DNA of 64,000 nt from Streptomyces geranii (GCF_002954775.1 NZ_PJME01000011.1:160680-224679), one strand, 5' to 3'. Positions 54,405 through 63,945 are shown, counted from the first letter of the stretch. The notes: generated from the letters alone by a model not told the origin. Translations and numbers: made by a program.

Positions 54405-55613
54405 TCAGAGCGCGCAGCTGTCGCTGTCCACCTGCTGGTTCGCGGTACGCCCCTGGGCGATGTCCGACTGGATCTCGTCCGCGGTGAGCGCGTAACCGGT
54501 GTTCGGGTCGTCGAGGGACTTCGCGAAGACCACGCCGTACACCTTGCCCTCGGGCGTGAGCAGCGGGCCGCCGGAGTTGCCCTGGCGGACGGTCGCGAAC
54601 AGGGAGTAGACCTCGCGGCGGACCGTGCCGCGGTGGTAGATGTCCGGGCCGTTGGCCTCGATGCGACCACGCACGCGCGCGGGACGGACGTCGTACGAGC
54701 CGTTCTCCGGGAAGCCGGCGACGATCGCGCTCTTGCCGCTGCCCGCGACCTCGGTGGTGAACTGCAGGACGGGCGCGTTCAGTTCGGGTACGTCGAGGAC
54801 GGCGATGTCGCGCTGCCAGTCGTAGAGGACGACCGTCGCGTCGTACTTCCTGCCCTCGCCGCCTATCTGGACGGTGGGTTCGTCGACGCCGCCGACGACA
54901 TGCGCGTTGGTCATCACACGGCGCCGGTCGAAGACGAAGCCGGTGCCCTCCAGGACCTTGCCGCAGCTGGTGGCGGTGCCCATGACCTTGACGATGGAGC
55001 GCTGGGCGCGCACGGCGACCGCGCTGTTGGCGAGCGCCGGGTCGGGCGGGTCGACGTCCTTGATGGGCTCGTCGGAGAACGGGCTGAAGACCTGCGGGAA
55101 GCCGTTCTGCGCGAGGACCGAGGTGAAGTCCTTGAACCAAGTGTCCGCGTCGGAGGGCAGCACCTCCTGGACCCCCAACAGCACCTTGGAGCCGCGGACC
55201 TCCTTGCCCACCGTGGGCATCGTGGTCTGCGCGAGGGCGGCGCCGATCAGCCAGGCGACCAGGAGCATCGCGACGACGTTGACGAGGGCCCCGCCGGTCG
55301 CGTCGAGGGCGCGGGCGGGCGACCAGGTGATGAAGCGGCGCAGCTTGTTGCCGAGATGGGTGGTCAGGGCCTGGCCCACGGAGGCGCAGACGATCACGAT
55401 GACGACGGCCACGACGGCGGCCGTCGTGTTGACCTCGGCCTCGTCGGTCACGCCGTCCCAGACGACGGGCAGCAGATAGACCGCGACGAGACCGCCGCCG
55501 AGGAAGCCGATCACCGACAGGATGCCGACGACGAAGCCCTGGCGGTAGCCCACGATCGCGAACCACACGGCGGCGACCAGCAACAAGATGTCCAGCACGT
55601 TCACGAGGGCCAC
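54405..55613 (-). CDS. MarP-like membrane serine protease (CvpA + trypsin-like)
   Basis: A 402-residue protein. Four membrane helices of a CvpA/colicin V domain (1-160) precede a chymotrypsin-fold protease with triad His in MTNAHVVGG, Asp in DIAVLDVPEL, and Ser in GNSGGPLL. Homologues in Mycobacterium (MarP) keep internal pH at acid stress by cleaving a peptidoglycan enzyme. Directly upstream, five bases away, lies a Nudix gene in the same direction. Confidence 0.92.
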   Translation of the reverse strand: MALVNVLDILLLVAAVWFAIVGYRQGFVVGILSVIGFLGGGLVAVYLLPVVWDGVTDEAEVNTTAAVVAVVIVIVCASVGQALTTHLGNKLRRFITWSPARALDATGGALVNVVAMLLVAWLIGAALAQTTMPTVGKEVRGSKVLLGVQEVLPSDADTWFKDFTSVLAQNGFPQVFSPFSDEPIKDVDPPDPALANSAVAVRAQRSIVKVMGTATSCGKVLEGTGFVFDRRRVMTNAHVVGGVDEPTVQIGGEGRKYDATVVLYDWQRDIAVLDVPELNAPVLQFTTEVAGSGKSAIVAGFPENGSYDVRPARVRGRIEANGPDIYHRGTVRREVYSLFATVRQGNSGGPLLTPEGKVYGVVFAKSLDDPNTGYALTADEIQSDIAQGRTANQQVDSDSCAL

Positions 55614-55617
55614 CCTG

Positions 55618-56358
55618 TCACGCGCGCCAGTCGAGCGGGACCTGCTTGTTTCTGTCCCACGGGCGCTCCCAGCCCGAGTAGTGCATCAGACGGTCGATGA
55701 TCCCGGCCGTGAAGCCCCACACGAGGGCCGATTCGACCAGAAATGCCGGACCCTTGTGGCCACTTGGGTGTACGGCGGTGGCCCGGTTGGCCGGATTCGT
55801 GAGATCCGCCACGGGGACCGTGAAGACCCGTGCCGTCTCGTTCGGATCGACGACCCCGACGGGTGTCGGCTCGCGCCACCAGCCGAGCACGGGCGTGACG
55901 ACGAAGCCGCTCACCGGGATGTAGAGCTTGGGCAGTACGCCGAAGAGCTGGACGCCGGCCGGATCGAGCCCGGTCTCCTCCTCGGCCTCGCGCAGCGCGG
56001 CCCGCAGCGGGCCGTCGCCCTGCGGATCGCCGTCCTCGGGGTCGAGGGAGCCGCCGGGGAAGGAGGGCTGGCCGGCGTGCGAGCGCAGCGAGGTCGCCCG
56101 CTCCATGAGCAGCAGCTCGGGCCCGCCGCCGCCGTCACCGTCTCCGCCTCCGTCTCCGGTCTTCCCCTCGCCCTCGCCGAAGAGGATCAGTACGGCGGAC
56201 TGGCGTCCGGCGCCGTCCGCGGGCGGCAGGAAGCGGCTCAGCTGGAGCGGCTCGACCGTCTCGACGGCGTGCACCACCGGGTCGAGCCAGCCGGGCAGGC
56301 CCTCCTTGCTGAGCGTCGCCTCGCCGCCCTGTGTGTTGCTCGCGCGCGTCACCGCCAC
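55618..56358 (-). CDS. Nudix hydrolase, CoA pyrophosphatase-like
   Basis: A 246-residue protein. The Nudix box GGSLDPEDGD..LREAEEETGL is complete; SFPGG precedes it as in the CoA pyrophosphatase (NudL) group, which splits CoA to phosphopantetheine. A Gly/Asp insert (about 65-80) interrupts the first strands. Start could be lower (TLSKEGLP). Follows nth by 90 bp in the same direction. Confidence 0.85.
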   Translation of the reverse strand: MAVTRASNTQGGEATLSKEGLPGWLDPVVHAVETVEPLQLSRFLPPADGAGRQSAVLILFGEGEGKTGDGGGDGDGGGGPELLLMERATSLRSHAGQPSFPGGSLDPEDGDPQGDGPLRAALREAEEETGLDPAGVQLFGVLPKLYIPVSGFVVTPVLGWWREPTPVGVVDPNETARVFTVPVADLTNPANRATAVHPSGHKGPAFLVESALVWGFTAGIIDRLMHYSGWERPWDRNKQVPLDWRA

Positions 56359-56446
56359 CCCCGTTCTGCTGCTTCCAACGCCTGCGGCCGTCCCGTTGGT
56401 TCCGCCGCTCCCGATCCGGTACGGCTCCCCGGTCCCACCCCTGGCC

Positions 56447-58573
56447 TCATCCGGCCCCCAGCGGCGGCGCCGGGATGCCGCCCGCGTCGAGGTACGCCTG
56501 CGGCGGGTTGAGCCGCTGGCCGGGGAAGCCGCCCTTCTCGTACTTCAGGAGCTTCTTCGCCTTCTCCGGGTCCGTCTCGCCCTCCCCGTACGCCGGGCAG
56601 AGCGGGGCGATCGGGCAGGCGCCGCAGGCGGGTTTGCGGGCGTGGCAGATACGGCGGCCGTGGAAGATCACGTGGTGCGAGAGCATCGTCCAGTCGGCCT
56701 TGGGGAAGAGGCCGCCGATGGCCGCCTCGATCTTGTCCGGGTCCTTCTCCGCCGTCCACCGCCAGCGGTGCACCAGCCGCTGGAAGTGGGTGTCCACGGT
56801 GATTCCCGGGCGCCCGAAGTAGTTGCCGAGCACGACGAAGGCGGTCTTGCGGCCCACACCGGGCAGCTTGACGAGGTCTTCGAGCCGCCCCGGCACCTCA
56901 CCGCCGAACTCCTCCGACAGTGCCTTGGACAGCCCTATCACCGACCTGGTCTTGGCCCGGAAGAACCCGGTCGGCCGCAGGATCTCCTCGACCTCCTCGG
57001 GGTTGGCGACGGCGAGGTCCTCGGGGGTGGGGTACTTGGCGAAGAGGGCCGGGGTCGTCTGGTTCACCCGGAGGTCGGTGGTCTGGGCGGAGAGAACCGT
57101 GGCGACGAGGAGCTGGAAGGAGTTCTCGAAGTCCAGTTCGGGGTGGGCGTAGGGGTAGATCTCGGCGAGTTCGCGATCGATCCGGCGGGCACGGCGGACT
57201 AGGGCGGTGTGGGACTCGGTGGGGGGTGTCTTGGTGGGGGGTGTTCTGGGGGCGGTGGTTTTGGTGGCGGCGGTCCCTGGGGCGCCGGTTTTGGTGGGGG
57301 CCTTCCCTGGGGCAGTGGTTTTGGAGGCAGCCCCCCCAGGGGCGGTGGTTTTAGCGGCGGCCGTCCTGGAAGCAACGGTCTTGGAAGCGGCCTTCCCTGG
57401 GGCAGTGGTCTTGGTGACGGCAGTCCCAGAGGCTCCGGATTTGGCGGCGGGCTTGGAGGCGGCGGTCCCGGAAGCGGTGGCCTTCGAGGCAGCCACCTTG
57501 GAAGCAGCCGCCTTACGGGACGTCGACTTGGTCGCGGGCTGCTTGCGGGCGGCGGGCTTGGAGGCGGTGGCTTCAGAAGCGGCCGTCTTGGCAGCAGCCG
57601 CCCTGGAGGCGGTGGCCTTGGAGGATGCCTCAGTCTTGGTAGCAGCCACGCTGGATGCGGTTGCCTCGGCAGCAGCACCGCCGACGCCCACGGCCTTGCC
57701 GGCGGGCTTGGCGGCAGGCTTGCCTGCGGCCCGGGCCACGGCCGACTTCGCGGGCGCGGCTTTCGCGGACGCGGCCTCCGAGGGCTGAGGTTTCGAGGAC
57801 GTGGCCTCCGAGGGCTCAAGCTTCACGGCGCTGCCCGCGCCGGACGCAGCCTTCCCAGTGCGGCTCTTCGCAGACGCAGCCTTCCCGGTGCGACCCGCCA
57901 AGGAGCCAGCCTCCCCAGTACTGCCCACCGACGACACACCCTTCCGGTTACTGCCCGCCCCAGACACGGCCTTCCTTGCGTCGCCCGTCGAGGTAGCAGC
58001 CTTCCCGGCGCCGCCCGCCGACGACGCAACCTTGCGAAAGCTGCCCTTCCCGGATACGGCCTCCCCTGCGTCGCCCGTCGAGGAAACAGCCTTCCCAGTG
58101 CGGCCCTCCCCAGACGCGACCCTCCCAGTGCCGCCCGCCACAGAGCCAGCCTCCCCAGTACTGCCCGCCAAAGACTCCGCCTCCCCAGTGCTGCCCTCCG
58201 AGGCCGCGTCCCTCCCGGTGCCGCCCACCGACGAACCCGCCGTCCCGGCGCTGCCCGCCCCGGACGTCGCCTTCGAAGCGCGGCCCGGCCCGGACGCCTC
58301 CCCAGAGCCAGCCCCCGCCGAAGCCTCCGCCGTCTTCCCAGCCCCGGCCGCCCCTCTCGCCACCCCGGAGGCAGCCTTACCGACCACCCCGGAGGCAGCC
58401 TTCCCGACCACCGCAGGCGCAGCCTTCCCGACCGCCCCAGAGACAGCCCTCCCCGGCGGCTCAACCTCGACCGCCGAGCCGGGTCGGGGCTCCTGCCCGG
58501 TCTCACCGGCGGGGCCCGCGGGCACCCTCTTCACCGGCCCGGTCACCTTCTTGGCGGCCTTCTTCACCGACAT
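56447..58573 (-). CDS. nth: Endonuclease III with very long low-complexity N-terminal extension
   Basis: The last 265 residues are a full Nth: HhH motif LPGVGRKTAFVVLGN with catalytic Lys, ITVDTHFQRL with catalytic Asp, and the 4Fe-4S Cys set CHARKPACGACPIAPLC. It removes oxidised pyrimidines. Before it come about 440 residues of degenerate repeats: first Gly/Ser/Glu/Ala units (STGEAGS, GKAAS), then Lys/Ala/Thr units (KTTAPGKAASK) like histone H1 tails. Usual length is about 250-330. ATG 58573 is given; GTG 58567 has better-spaced AGAGG. The extension has in-frame codon bias across its length, so it is translated. Confidence 0.88.
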   Translation of the reverse strand: MSVKKAAKKVTGPVKRVPAGPAGETGQEPRPGSAVEVEPPGRAVSGAVGKAAPAVVGKAASGVVGKAASGVARGAAGAGKTAEASAGAGSGEASGPGRASKATSGAGSAGTAGSSVGGTGRDAASEGSTGEAESLAGSTGEAGSVAGGTGRVASGEGRTGKAVSSTGDAGEAVSGKGSFRKVASSAGGAGKAATSTGDARKAVSGAGSNRKGVSSVGSTGEAGSLAGRTGKAASAKSRTGKAASGAGSAVKLEPSEATSSKPQPSEAASAKAAPAKSAVARAAGKPAAKPAGKAVGVGGAAAEATASSVAATKTEASSKATASRAAAAKTAASEATASKPAARKQPATKSTSRKAAASKVAASKATASGTAASKPAAKSGASGTAVTKTTAPGKAASKTVASRTAAAKTTAPGGAASKTTAPGKAPTKTGAPGTAATKTTAPRTPPTKTPPTESHTALVRRARRIDRELAEIYPYAHPELDFENSFQLLVATVLSAQTTDLRVNQTTPALFAKYPTPEDLAVANPEEVEEILRPTGFFRAKTRSVIGLSKALSEEFGGEVPGRLEDLVKLPGVGRKTAFVVLGNYFGRPGITVDTHFQRLVHRWRWTAEKDPDKIEAAIGGLFPKADWTMLSHHVIFHGRRICHARKPACGACPIAPLCPAYGEGETDPEKAKKLLKYEKGGFPGQRLNPPQAYLDAGGIPAPPLGAG

Positions 58574-58798
58574 CACCTCTGCCGCTTTCTACGCATTCCG
58601 GCCCCCACCAGTGACCTGTTCGCCCACAGCGGAATCACGCCGTGCGGCCACCCGTCCAGCCCCCTCGGCCTGTGCTCTCACCGGCGATTTGGACACCCGG
58701 CCAGCCTAGAGCCCGGCACTGACATCCGCCCCGGACCCTGGAGATCGGCGCCCAATTGGCCCCCTGCCGCACTGCGCGGCACACCTGTGCGGCATCCT

Positions 58799-58812
58799 TG
58801 TGACAGATCACA
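58799..58812. promoter_or_regulatory. Putative Crp binding site before crp
   Basis: TGTGA-CAGA-TCACA is a perfect 5+5 palindrome about 90 bp upstream of the GTG. It fits the GTG-N6-CAC core of actinobacterial Crp sites. Autoregulation is suggested. Confidence 0.5.
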
Positions 58813-58900
58813 CTGTTTGGACCGTCCGGCAAGATGGGGAGCACGGTCCCCGGTAACCGGGGAGCAAGATCCCCTGAGCAGGTCGACAAGGAGAGAACTC

Positions 58901-59575
58901 GTGGACGACGTTCTGCGGCGTGCCCCGCTCTTCGCGGCACTCGATGACGAGCAGGCCGCGGAGCTCCGCGCCTCCATGAGTGAGGTGACCCTCGCGCGCG
59001 GTGACGCCCTGTTCCACGAGGGCGACCCGGGAGACCGGCTCTACGTGGTCACCGAGGGGAAGGTCAAGCTCCACCGCACCTCCCCGGACGGCCGCGAGAA
59101 CATGCTGGCCGTCCTCGGCCCCGGCGAGCTGATCGGCGAGCTGTCGCTGTTCGACCCGGGCCCGCGCACCGCCACGGCCACCGCGCTGACCGAGGTCAAG
59201 CTGCTCGGCCTCGGCCACGGCGACCTCCAGCCCTGGCTGAACGCCCGCCCCGAGGTGGCCGCCGCGCTCCTGCGCGCCGTCGCCCGGCGGCTGCGCAAGA
59301 CCAACGACCAGATGTCCGACCTGGTCTTCTCCGATGTGCCCGGCCGCGTCGCCCGCGCCCTGCTCGACCTCTCGCGCCGCTTCGGCGTGCAGTCGGAGGA
59401 GGGCATCCACGTGGTGCACGACCTGACCCAGGAGGAGCTGGCGCAGCTCGTCGGCGCCTCCCGCGAGACGGTCAACAAGGCGCTCGCCGACTTCGCGGGC
59501 CGCGGCTGGCTGCGCCTGGAGGCACGGGCCGTGATCCTGCTGGACGTGGAGCGCCTCGCGAAGCGGTCGCGCTAG
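58901..59575 (+). CDS. crp: cAMP receptor protein
   Basis: A 224-residue protein with a cyclic-nucleotide domain (about 10-120; GELIGELSLFDPGPRTATATA binds cAMP phosphate) and a Crp-type winged helix (TQEELAQLVGASRETVNKALADF). It is the Streptomyces Crp, needed for spore germination and secondary metabolism. GTG 58901 has AAGGAG before it. It is divergent from nth; about 325 bp between. Confidence 0.95.
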   Translation: MDDVLRRAPLFAALDDEQAAELRASMSEVTLARGDALFHEGDPGDRLYVVTEGKVKLHRTSPDGRENMLAVLGPGELIGELSLFDPGPRTATATALTEVKLLGLGHGDLQPWLNARPEVAAALLRAVARRLRKTNDQMSDLVFSDVPGRVARALLDLSRRFGVQSEEGIHVVHDLTQEELAQLVGASRETVNKALADFAGRGWLRLEARAVILLDVERLAKRSR

Positions 59576-59678
59576 CCGGGGTCGCCTGCCGGCTGGGCCG
59601 TCCGTCAGCCGGGGCGTCTGCAGGCCGGGGCATCCATAGGTGCTGTCGTCCACAAGTACTGTCGTCCGTAAGTGCTAG

Positions 59679-59706
59679 AGGGGCCCTGCCGAACGGCGGG
59701 GCCCCT
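59679..59706 (+). terminator. Terminator of crp
   Basis: Twelve-bp arms (59679-59690, 59695-59706) with one G-T pair, loop GAAC, followed by TTGG. Confidence 0.75.
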
Positions 59707-59719
59707 TTGGCGTTCACCG

Positions 59720-59749
59720 GTTACCGGGTTCATCCGATTACCCGGTAAC
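59720..59749. repeat. Inverted repeat before the PQQ-like gene
   Basis: GTTACCGGGT (59720-59729) and its exact complement (59740-59749), ten bases apart. GTTCACCGG flanks it on both sides (59712, 59753). Operator or leader hairpin. Confidence 0.55.
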
Positions 59750-59816
59750 AGGGTTCACCGGGGCGGGGGCCGTGCGGTGACGAGAACTCCATGAACGGAA
59801 CGGAATCAAGGGGTGG

Positions 59817-60923
59817 ATGGCCATGCACCAGGACAGAGCGCCCGAGTCGGTCTGGACGGCGCCGGAGCCCGCGAAGCGCCGCCTGCGGCTGTTCCGCCGG
59901 GACCCGGAGGCGCAGACGCTGTGGCAGTCCGAGTTCGAACAGCGGGACCTGGGCGAGCCGCTGGGCGTGTGGGCGACGGACGACGCCTTGGTCCTGGCCC
60001 GCTTCGACCGCGTCGCGGCGTACGCGCCGGAGACCGGTGAGCCCGGCTGGACCTGGCAGCCGCCGGGCCGGGACGTGATCGTCCGGGTGGCCCAGGACCC
60101 GCAGGACGGCCTGGGCGTCGTCCTGCACCACGACGACGGCGCGCGGAACGCCGAGCACGTCCGTCTCACCGCCCTCGACCTCGCCTCCGGGGACGTGGTC
60201 TGGTCGCGCGAGCAGCCGAAGGACGGGCTGGGCAGCGTCCACACGGACCACACGCGCGAGGTGGCGATCGGCGGCGGCCGGCTGACGACCGCCCCCGTCT
60301 GGAAGGCGGACGCCCAGGGCTGGAAGGGCAACTCACCGCCGTTCGTCCGGTGCCTCGACGCGCGCACCGGCGCCCTCCAGTGGGAGCGGCAGCTCCCGGA
60401 CCACTGGGGCGACTCGTTCTCCGTCCTGGCGGCCGACCCCCCGGTCCTGGCCGTCGCCAACCGCGGGAAGCGCTCCCGGCCCCGGCTGTACGTGGTGCGC
60501 GAGAGCGGCGAGTGGTACGTCGAGCTGCCCGACGGCTACAAGGACTTCGGCCCCGCCGTGGCGGTCGTCGGCGACACCCTCGTCGTAGGACTGGAGCCGG
60601 ACGAGCCCGCGGGCGACGACGACAAGAGCGCCGACGCGCTCGTCCACGCCTACTCCGTGGCGACCGGCGAACGGCTCTGGGAATGGCGTACCGACCACGG
60701 CCGTACGCTCCACCCGCTCGCCCACCGCGGATACGTCATGGTCGGCAACGGCTACGGCAGCCGCGTGACCGTCCTCGACCCCGTCGACGGCCGGGTCGTC
60801 GCGGAGCGCCGACTGCCCGGCTTCAGCTACCGCGCGCGGTACGCCGCCTGGGACGACCGGCTGGCCGTGGTGTGCCACGCGCTGAGCGAGACCCGCCGGG
60901 TGCGCGTGTTCCGCTGGAAGTGA
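59817..60923 (+). CDS. PQQ-like beta-propeller protein
   Basis: A 368-residue soluble protein built from WD/PQQ-like blades: recurring RVAAYAPETGEPGWTW, LDLASGDVVW, LDARTGALQWE, YSVATGERLWEW and LDPVDGRVVAE. No signal peptide. Probably a binding or scaffold protein of unknown partner. AAGGGG lies before ATG 59817. Confidence 0.8.
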   Translation: MAMHQDRAPESVWTAPEPAKRRLRLFRRDPEAQTLWQSEFEQRDLGEPLGVWATDDALVLARFDRVAAYAPETGEPGWTWQPPGRDVIVRVAQDPQDGLGVVLHHDDGARNAEHVRLTALDLASGDVVWSREQPKDGLGSVHTDHTREVAIGGGRLTTAPVWKADAQGWKGNSPPFVRCLDARTGALQWERQLPDHWGDSFSVLAADPPVLAVANRGKRSRPRLYVVRESGEWYVELPDGYKDFGPAVAVVGDTLVVGLEPDEPAGDDDKSADALVHAYSVATGERLWEWRTDHGRTLHPLAHRGYVMVGNGYGSRVTVLDPVDGRVVAERRLPGFSYRARYAAWDDRLAVVCHALSETRRVRVFRWK

Positions 60924-60967
60924 CGTGACATAGGGAGACCGGGACGGGGATACGGATACGCCTGGGG

Positions 60968-61825
60968 ATGCGGATGCGGACACGAATGGGGAAAGTCCCG
61001 GTCAAGGGGCTGGACGAGCAGGGGTTCATCGTCCGTGAGGGATCTCTCGCGCGCGTGCCGCCCGTTTTCCGGCCCGTGGTCGACGCGGCCCGTGCCCGGG
61101 TGCACGGCGTCTTCGGGGACCGGCTGCACAGCGCGTACCTCTACGGGTCGATCCCGCGCGGCACCGCGCGCGTGGGCGTCAGCGACCTGGACCTCCTGCT
61201 GGCGCTGGGCGAGGAGCCCACCGAGGCGGACCGGGCGGCGGCCCAGGCACTGGACGAGGCGCTCGATGCCGAGTTCGGGCAGATCGACGGCGCCGGCACG
61301 CTGCTGGTCTCGCGGGCGCAGGTGCTGAGCGACCTGGAGCGGCACGACCTGGGCTGGTTCCTGGCCTGCCTCTGCACGCCCCTTCTGGGCGAGGACCTGG
61401 CCGCGCACCTCCCCCGCTACCGCCCCGACTCCCTCCTCGCCCGCGAGACCAACGGCGACCTGCCCCTGTGCCTCCCGCGCTGGCGGCGCCTGATCGCGGA
61501 GGCGACGGCCCCGGGGGCGCCGGAGGGGGACGTACGCGTGCGCGTGCGGGGCATTTCGCGCCGGCTGGTGCGTACGGGCTTCACGCTTGTGATGCCCCGG
61601 TGGCAGGGCTGGACCAGCGACCTGGAGGAGATGGCCGGGGCGTTCGCCTCGTACTACCCGGAGTGGGGCCCCCGGATGGCTGAGGCGGCGGCACTGGGCC
61701 TGCGGCCGACGGACGATCCGGCGGTCCTGCGGTCGTTCCTGCACACGCACGTGGAGGAGCTGGGCGGCTGGCTGGCCGAGGAGTACGCACGCGTGCACGG
61801 CGTCAAGGCACCGCGGCCCACGTGA
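60968..61825 (+). CDS. Nucleotidyltransferase-domain protein
   Basis: A 285-residue protein. YLYGSIPRGTARVGVSDLDLLLAL is the GS-x10-DxD signature of pol-beta-like nucleotidyltransferases; ACLCTPLLGEDL and the helical C-terminal part resemble the aminoglycoside-type or DUF4111-like class. The substrate is unknown. First ATG at 60968; a later Met (MGKVPVKG) is possible. Confidence 0.8.
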   Translation: MRMRTRMGKVPVKGLDEQGFIVREGSLARVPPVFRPVVDAARARVHGVFGDRLHSAYLYGSIPRGTARVGVSDLDLLLALGEEPTEADRAAAQALDEALDAEFGQIDGAGTLLVSRAQVLSDLERHDLGWFLACLCTPLLGEDLAAHLPRYRPDSLLARETNGDLPLCLPRWRRLIAEATAPGAPEGDVRVRVRGISRRLVRTGFTLVMPRWQGWTSDLEEMAGAFASYYPEWGPRMAEAAALGLRPTDDPAVLRSFLHTHVEELGGWLAEEYARVHGVKAPRPT

Positions 61826-61844
61826 ACCGCCCGCCGGACAGGCC

Positions 61845-62675
61845 CTAGATGAGTCCGTGTTCGCGCAGGTACTCCAGCTGGGCGCGTACGGACAGTTCGG
61901 CGGCCGGCCACAGGGAGCGGTCGACGTCCGCGTACACGTGGGCGACGACCTCCGAGGGGGCGGTGTGGCCGTTCTCGACGGCCGTCTCGACCTGGGCGAG
62001 GCGGTGGGCCCGGTGGGCGAGGTAGAACTCGACGGCGCCCTGGGCGTCGTCGAGGACGGGCCCGTGGCCCGGCAGGACGGTGTGCACGCCGTCGTCCACC
62101 GTCAGCGACCTCAGCCGCCTCAGGGAGTCCAGATAGTCCCCCAGGCGGCCGTCAGGATGGGCCACCACGGTCGTTCCGCGCCCCAGGACGGTGTCCCCGG
62201 TCAGGACGGCCCGATCGGCCGGGAGATGGAAGCACAGCGAGTCCGCGGTGTGCCCCGGCGTCGGTACGACCCTCAGCTCCAGCCCGCCGACGGTCACGAC
62301 GTCCCCGTGCCCGAGCCCTTCGTCCCCCAGCCGCAGGGCCGGATCGAGCGCCCGCACGTTCGTGCCAGTCAGCTCGGCGAACCGTCCGGCGCCCTCCGCG
62401 TGGTCCGGATGCCCGTGCGTGAGCAGCGTCAGCGCGACCCGCTTGCCGACCTTCTCCACGGTGTCGACGACATGCCTGAGGTGTACGTCGTCCAGGGGCC
62501 CCGGGTCGACGACGACGGCCAGTCCGGAGTCGGGCTCGGAGACGATCCAGGTGTTCGTGCCGTCGAGGGTCATCGCGGAGGCGTTGGGCGCGAGGACGTT
62601 GACCGCGCGCGCGGTGGCGGGCCCCGAGAGAACCCCGCCACGCGGCTGGCCGGGGAGGGCGGCGGCTTCTGTCAT
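61845..62675 (-). CDS. MBL-fold metallo-hydrolase
   Basis: A 276-residue protein. LLTHGHPDHAEG is the metal site, with PTPGHTADS and LPGHGPVLDD as later His ligands, and a C-terminal helical part like that of LACTB2/glyoxalase II. The ATG (MTEAAAL) is preceded by AGGTG. Lies close after the Nudix gene in the same direction. Confidence 0.87.
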   Translation of the reverse strand: MTEAAALPGQPRGGVLSGPATARAVNVLAPNASAMTLDGTNTWIVSEPDSGLAVVVDPGPLDDVHLRHVVDTVEKVGKRVALTLLTHGHPDHAEGAGRFAELTGTNVRALDPALRLGDEGLGHGDVVTVGGLELRVVPTPGHTADSLCFHLPADRAVLTGDTVLGRGTTVVAHPDGRLGDYLDSLRRLRSLTVDDGVHTVLPGHGPVLDDAQGAVEFYLAHRAHRLAQVETAVENGHTAPSEVVAHVYADVDRSLWPAAELSVRAQLEYLREHGLI

Positions 62676-62765
62676 GCGGGGCACCTGCCAGAGGGGAGGG
62701 GAGGGTGATTGCGGTGTTGTCGTCGTCAGTGCGGTGCTGTCGTCTTCACCGCGGTGCTGTCGCCG

Positions 62766-63650
62766 TCATACGGGCGTTTCCCCGATACGGATCCGCTTCG
62801 TGAACTCCTCGTGCCCCGGCCAGGCCAGCACGATCTCGCCGTCCGTCAGGCTGGCCCTGGCCAGAACGGGCGTCAGGTCGCGCTCCAGGGACCCGGTGAG
62901 GGCCCCGGCCGCGCTGTCGTACGGGGCCAGCGCGCGCAGCGTCGCGATCGTGGGCGGCATCATCAGCAGCTCGCCCTTGTCGTACGAGGCCGCCGCGACC
63001 GCCGGTTCGATCCATACCGTGCGGTCCGCCTCCGTGGAGGCGTTGCGCGTGCGCTGCCCCTCCGGGAGGGCTGCCACGAAGAACCAGGTGTCGTAGCGGC
63101 GGGCCTCGAACTCCGGGGTGATCCAGCGGGCCCACGCCCCGAGGAGGTCGGAGCGGAGCACCAGTCCGCGGCGGTCCAGGAACTCGGCGAACGACAGCTC
63201 GCGGGCGACCAGGGCGGCGCGGTCCGCCTCCCAGTCGTCGCCCGTGGTGTCGCCGACCACGGAGTCGGCGGACGGGCCCGCGAGCAGGACGCCCGCCTCC
63301 TCGTACGTCTCCCGTACGGCGGCGCAGACGACCGCCTGGGCCTCCTGGGCGGACGTCTCGTCGTCGCCCAGGCCGAGCCGGGACGCCCACCACGCGCGCG
63401 TGGGGCCCGCCCAGCGGACGAGGTGGTCGTCGTCGCGCGGGTCGACTCCGCCGCCGGGATACGCGTACGCGCCCCCGGCGAAGGCCATGGAGGCGCGTCT
63501 GCGCAGCATGTGGACGGCGGGGCCGGTGTCGGTGTCCTTGAGGAGCATGACTGTGGCCGCGCGCTTGGGGGTGACCGGGGTGAGGGTGCCTTCGGCGAGC
63601 CCGCGGATGAGGTCCGGCCACTCCGGTGGGTACCACTGCCCGTTTGCCAT
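62766..63650 (-). CDS. Nudix hydrolase (NUDT19-like layout)
   Basis: A 294-residue protein. FAGGAYAYPGGGVDPRD begins the Nudix box and VCAAVRETYEEAGVLL ends it; a 40-residue insert lies between, as in the NUDT19/acyl-CoA-type group. C-terminal part is helical (EIVLAWPGHEEF). Likely an operon with the MBL gene 90 bp downstream. Confidence 0.85.
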   Translation of the reverse strand: MANGQWYPPEWPDLIRGLAEGTLTPVTPKRAATVMLLKDTDTGPAVHMLRRRASMAFAGGAYAYPGGGVDPRDDDHLVRWAGPTRAWWASRLGLGDDETSAQEAQAVVCAAVRETYEEAGVLLAGPSADSVVGDTTGDDWEADRAALVARELSFAEFLDRRGLVLRSDLLGAWARWITPEFEARRYDTWFFVAALPEGQRTRNASTEADRTVWIEPAVAAASYDKGELLMMPPTIATLRALAPYDSAAGALTGSLERDLTPVLARASLTDGEIVLAWPGHEEFTKRIRIGETPV

Positions 63651-63759
63651 GGGCGGAGGTTATCCGGTGGGGGGCACATGTTCGAGGCCCCGATTTTCCT
63701 CGCCCCCGCCGCCCCTACCCGTCCCATCCCCGGGGGCTGCCGCCCCCGGACCCCCGCTT

Positions 63760-63782
63760 GTCCTCAAGCGCCGGACGGGCTG
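63760..63782 (+). repeat. Streptomyces 23-bp dispersed repeat, copy 1
   Basis: GTCCTCAAGCGCCGGACGGG and CTG. This repeated core is widespread between Streptomyces genes (recalled). Confidence 0.7.
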
Positions 63783-63874
63783 GAGGGTGCCGGGCCTGGG
63801 CTGCAGGGTGCCGGTCCCGGGGGTGGGTGGGTAAGCAGGGGTGGGTGGGCGGGAAAATCGGCCTGGACGGCCTC

Positions 63875-63897
63875 GTCCTCAAACGCCGGACGGGCTG
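63875..63897 (+). repeat. Streptomyces 23-bp dispersed repeat, copy 2
   Basis: Differs from copy 1 only at base 9 (A instead of G). Confidence 0.7.
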
Positions 63898-63908
63898 AAG
63901 AACCAAGC

Positions 63909-63940
63909 GCCGGCCTGCACCATTTGCAGCACAGGCCGGC
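63909..63940 (-). terminator. Hairpin between the repeats
   Basis: Nine-bp perfect arms (63909-63917, 63932-63940) with an inner TGC/GCA stem. It follows the 3' end of the possible leftward gene at the edge. Confidence 0.6.
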
Positions 63941-63945
63941 ACCCC

